Assembly: GCF_034522235.1 (NCBI RefSeq)
Contig: NZ_JAXHLN010000002.1
Location: 248,896 to 312,895 of the forward strand
Length of the DNA: 64,000 nt
DNA from: Thiohalophilus sp.
Lineage (GTDB): Bacteria > Pseudomonadota > Gammaproteobacteria > UBA6429 > Thiohalophilaceae
Reading direction: 5' to 3'
How positions within the stretch are numbered: the stretch's first letter is position 1; every line of letters begins with the position of its first letter. The position numbers and the translations under genes were made by a program. This document shows positions 60,915 through 64,000 of this stretch, in pieces. Under the pieces are notes generated by a model. The model saw nothing but the letters and a program-made list of their open reading frames with translations, was not told the origin of the DNA and did not search any database.

Positions 60915-61294
60915 TAATAGAAGTCGGTGACAAACACGTATCACTATTATTTGCGGTGCGCTCTTTATTAAAGGTGTCATAGCCGAATGACATTTACTTA
61001 AGACAAAAAATTTCAGGATTTTCGTCTTTCCGGCGCGGGCGGAACTCAGGAAGACCGCCGCCATAAAGCAGTCTGGACCCCGGGATTCGCCGGGATGATG
61101 GTGGCTCCGACCCAAACATTTCCGGATTGGTGCACTCTGGTTGGATTGATCCGGGCTGCCGGGTTGAATATGATTGAATTTATCTTATCAGGCTGTGCCA
61201 GTCGCACATCGCCATGCGAGTGATTCAGTTGCCCGCAAACTGAACACGGCTCACCGGAGTCCGCAGGACTTCGCGCTAACCGGGATCAGGTCCT
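60915..61294. other. Intergenic region with a diverged dispersed repeat
   Basis: About 380 bp with no gene seen. At 60932-60960 GTCGGTGACAAACACGTATC is a diverged copy of the 31547-type repeat. Short inverted pieces such as CCCCGGGATTCGCCGGG are present near 61078. Confidence 0.45.
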
Positions 61295-62920
61295 ATGCTG
61301 GAAACAGAAGGTGTTGTACCCATTGAGTTCTTCTTCCGCAAGACCGAGCTGATCGTTACCTTTCTGGTCATTCTGCTCGGGGTTGCTTTTGGCAATCTGC
61401 GGATCAAGGGAGTCGGTTTTGGCTCGAGCGGTGTTTTGATCGTTGCGATGATTGCCGGCTACTTTTATCAATTCGAGCCTATCATCATCCTTCAGGATCT
61501 CGGCATTGTCCTGTTTTTGCTCTGCGTCGGACTGGAAGCCGGCCCGAGTTTCTTCCGTGCCTTCAAACAGCACGGCAAGCGCTATATTATCAATGTCCTG
61601 ATATTGCTGGCTGTTGCCGGTGTCACCGTGGTTGCGATCATCGCCATCGCGTCGGTGCCCACGGGCATTGGACTCGGTCTGTTTGCCGGGGCCTTTACCT
61701 CCAGTCCTGCGCTGATCAGTGCCTTGCAGTTCAGCCCGGAGAGCGAGGTTATCTTTGGCTACGGCGTCGCCTATCCCTTCGGCCTGTTGGGCGTGATTCT
61801 ATTTATTACGATATCTGTAAAATTATTGCGCGGGCGAATGGAGGCGGAAGTGCAATCCCGTTCACAAATGCATACCGCGGTGTACAAAGTGCATAACCCT
61901 GAACTATCCGGCAAGCTGTTACGCGATACCGAGATCTTTCAGACGCATAATGTCGTGGTCTCCGGGATCCTGCGCGATCTCTCGCTGCGAACGGCAAGCG
62001 GGAGTACGGTACTGCTGGTTGGCGATATCGTGCGGCTGGAAGGCCTGACCGAAGACGTGCAAACGGTCGGTGAGATGCTGGGCGAGGAAGTGCAGGAAAA
62101 GTTCGATGAGAACTCGGAACTGGACACCCGCTCCATCGTGGTAGAGAACACCTCCGTAGTGAATCGGACCCTGAACGATCTGGGTATCCGGCTCAGATAC
62201 AATATCTCTATCACCCGCGTGATTCGCTCCAATGTTGAATTTGTGCCGCGTCACGATCTCTCGCTGGAATACGGCGATGTCGTTGTCGCGGTGGGGACAC
62301 CCTACCAGCTCGATCAGCTGGAGCTGTTCCTTGGCCATGAGCACCACACCGTGCAACGGCGGGTGGATATCGGCTCGCTGGCCGCGACGTTGTTTCTCGC
62401 CTTTGCCATTGGCGGCCTGATCATCCCGGTGCCGACGCTGGGGCCATTTTCCCTGGGGCTCGCCGGTGGGGCACTGGTGGCGGGGTTGATCTTTGGCCAT
62501 TTCGGTCGGATTGGGAATTTTATCGGGCGCTTCCCACGTAATGCGACAGCCGTGCTGAAAGAATTGGGGCTGGCGCTGTTTTTCGTCCAGGTCGGGTTTG
62601 ATACCGGACAGAGCTTTGTCGAGTCCCTGGATTTTCAGGCCGTCTATTACGCCATGTACGCGGTGCTGTTCGCCGTTATTCCCATGCTGGCCAGTTTCCT
62701 GTTCGGACACTTTTACATGAAAATCCCGGTGAGCGAGTGTTTTGGTGTCATTTGCGGCGGTATGACGTTCACCCCGGGGCTGGATATCATTCGCCAGGCC
62801 GATGTCTCGGAGCGACCGGTCATCGCGTACTCCTCGGTCTACCCGGTCGCGCTTATCCTGGTGATTGCCCTGGTACAGGGGATGCATCTTGCCCTGATCA
62901 GCCTCGGTGTCGTTCAATGA
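61295..62920 (+). CDS. AspT/YidE-like membrane transporter with two TrkA-C domains
   Basis: A 541-residue protein. Two membrane halves (about 18-175 and 365-541) flank a cytoplasmic middle part with two RCK_C/TrkA-C-like domains (about 195-275 and 285-360). The membrane motifs DLGIVLFLLCVGLEAGPSFF and ELGLALFFVQVGFDTGQSFV are the paired repeats of the aspartate:alanine exchanger (AAE) family, as is GVICGGMTFTPGLDIIRQ. Substrate uncertain; the regulatory domains suggest ligand gating. Confidence 0.88.
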   Translation: MLETEGVVPIEFFFRKTELIVTFLVILLGVAFGNLRIKGVGFGSSGVLIVAMIAGYFYQFEPIIILQDLGIVLFLLCVGLEAGPSFFRAFKQHGKRYIINVLILLAVAGVTVVAIIAIASVPTGIGLGLFAGAFTSSPALISALQFSPESEVIFGYGVAYPFGLLGVILFITISVKLLRGRMEAEVQSRSQMHTAVYKVHNPELSGKLLRDTEIFQTHNVVVSGILRDLSLRTASGSTVLLVGDIVRLEGLTEDVQTVGEMLGEEVQEKFDENSELDTRSIVVENTSVVNRTLNDLGIRLRYNISITRVIRSNVEFVPRHDLSLEYGDVVVAVGTPYQLDQLELFLGHEHHTVQRRVDIGSLAATLFLAFAIGGLIIPVPTLGPFSLGLAGGALVAGLIFGHFGRIGNFIGRFPRNATAVLKELGLALFFVQVGFDTGQSFVESLDFQAVYYAMYAVLFAVIPMLASFLFGHFYMKIPVSECFGVICGGMTFTPGLDIIRQADVSERPVIAYSSVYPVALILVIALVQGMHLALISLGVVQ

Positions 62921-62934
62921 TTAATCATTAATCA

Positions 62935-62975
62935 CAAGTCACAAGTCACAAGTCACAAGTCACAAGTCAGTGTTA
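62935..62975. repeat. Tandem heptamer array (TCACAAG x5)
   Basis: Five copies of the 7-bp unit TCACAAG after the transporter stop. Same period as the arrays at 15327 and 19981 but different sequence. Confidence 0.85.
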
Positions 62976-63125
62976 CACCCGGCTGATGATATATTATTCA
63001 AGGACTATCAATATCTTGTCATTGCTTAACAGGCTGTTTCCCCTTTCCCGTCATCGCGCTTTACCGGAACTCAACGCGATACCACCAACCAAGGGTCGGA
63101 CCACCGCAACATATTGAAACCACGG

Positions 63126-63209
63126 AACTTTCACTTAAAATAAGTACTGTCTGAGGCCTTAAACGCCTCATTTCATGGATGAAAACGTCGCTTTGAGGAA
63201 GCCGTCATG
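63126..63209 (+). repeat. RAYT leader repeat, copy 3
   Basis: AAATAAGTACTGTCTGAGGC, hairpin TGAGGCCTTAAACGCCTCA, then GCTTTGAGGAAGCCGTCATG. It is joined here to its transposase gene, which shows what the leader copies at 31010 and 37813 once preceded. Confidence 0.8.
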
Positions 63210-63957
63210 CCGCGCGCGAGTCGCTATTTTTTTACCCCATCACGTCTGGTACATTACCCTCTGCTGTCACCGGAAAGATTTTCTGCTCAAATTCGCCAAA
63301 GACCGTCTGCGCTGGCGGTACTGGCTGTACCAGGCCAAAAATCGTTTCGGGCTTTGCGTGTTGAACCACTTTGCCACCTTCAATCACATTCACCTGCTGG
63401 TCCGCGATCGCGGCGAGGGGGAAATGCCCGGTCGATGCAGCTTGTCGCCGGACGGACCGCGCAGGAATACAACCGGCGAAAAGGCCGCAAGGGGGTGGTT
63501 CCGGGAAGACCGCTATCACGCCACCGCAGTCGATAGCGAAGGCTATCTAGCGCGCTGTATGGTGTACATCGATCTGAGCATGGTGCGGGCCGGTGTTGTC
63601 CGCCACCCGGCCGAGTGGGCGGTGTGCAGTTACCGTGAGATACAGCAACCGCCGCAACGCTACACCGTGATTGATCGGCGGGCCCTGTGTGAGCTGTTGG
63701 GGTTTCATGATGATGCCGCGTTGAGGCAACAGCATGCCGACTGGATCGAAGCCGTGTTGGCCAAAGGGGAATACGCGCGCGAACCCGGCTGGACGGAGAG
63801 CCTGGCTGTCGGTGAGTGGGATTTTCTCGAGGCGGTCAAGTCGACACTCGGTCACCGTAGCTGCCGCCGGGTGATCGATGAACAGCACGGGATGCTGGCG
63901 TTGCGTGAACCCGTCACGGCCTACTGTGCTGATTTGGGGGGAGAATCGCCATTGTAA
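63207..63957 (+). pseudogene. REP-associated tyrosine transposase (RAYT), frameshifted
   Basis: Starts MPRASRYF at 63207. A run of seven T (one too many) shifts the frame, and LPHHVWYITLCCHRKDFLLK continues in the next frame. The segment around 63425-63505 (ARSMQLVAGRTAQEYNRRKG) returns to the first frame, then REDRYHATAVDSEGYLARCM and the rest lie in the second. The HxH motif region (FNHIHLLVRD) and the Tyr region are present. At least three frameshifts, so inactive. Confidence 0.85.
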
Positions 63958-64000
63958 GGGTGAAACAAGGGCTGATTTGAAAGAATTTGTCCAGTTTTTC

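Noticed and set aside
62935..62975. Possible CRISPR-like array
   Set aside because: Units are 7 bp and contiguous, without spacers. No cas genes are present anywhere in the window.

Overview
The window comes from a gammaproteobacterium. The chromosomal backbone is glnE, ilvE, hldE, the LPS-core genes, tolC and thiC in an arrangement like that of Pseudomonas and Chromatiales-type bacteria. A TusA/DsrE sulfur-carrier operon near the right end hints at a sulfur-metabolising lineage, but that is inference and the species cannot be named from the sequence.

Layout. (1) 1-15.3 kb: the 3' end of glnE, an O-antigen ligase gene split by an insertion sequence, a glycosyltransferase, ilvE, a zinc-finger gene, then a tightly packed run (hldE, FAD oxidoreductase, aldo/keto reductase, waaF, glycosyltransferases, methyltransferase, kdkA) for building the heptose/Kdo inner core. 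(2) 15.4-24.1 kb: a fused LpxL-WaaA gene (lipid A acyltransferase plus Kdo transferase), an isochorismatase-like hydrolase, tolC, a rhodanese, a pcm-like methyltransferase, an alpha/beta hydrolase, and thiC behind a TPP riboswitch. (3) 24.1-46.8 kb: an AT-rich accessory island starting just after thiC. It holds a SIR2-like protein plus a Rad50/SMC-like ATPase with a zinc-hook motif (a candidate anti-phage module resembling Lamassu or ABC-three-component systems), a patatin-like lipoprotein, an orphan antitoxin, a GT25 glycosyltransferase, a pyruvyltransferase-like protein, an AbiE-type toxin-antitoxin pair, and many insertion sequences (IS256, IS3, ISL3, IS30 and IS110 families). A short relic of a second thiC 3' end at 39.43-39.46 kb suggests the island, or part of it, entered at the end of thiC. 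(4) 46.8-64 kb: two large exported proteins of unknown function, a nucleotidyltransferase with a 56-residue partner, a rhomboid protease, a periplasmic rhodanese, a Bax-like glucosaminidase with a polysaccharide deacetylase, a ParE toxin-antitoxin set, a TetR-controlled DsrE/TusA operon, an EamA exporter, an AspT-like transporter and a decayed REP-associated transposase.

The clearest structural result is that five IS256-family insertions each have a perfect 8-bp target duplication, and removing them restores four host reading frames exactly: waaL, the SIR2 gene, abiEi and abiEii. One is nested inside another. The IS activity has therefore recently broken O-antigen ligation, truncated the SIR2 protein and split the AbiE antitoxin while leaving the AbiE toxin almost whole.
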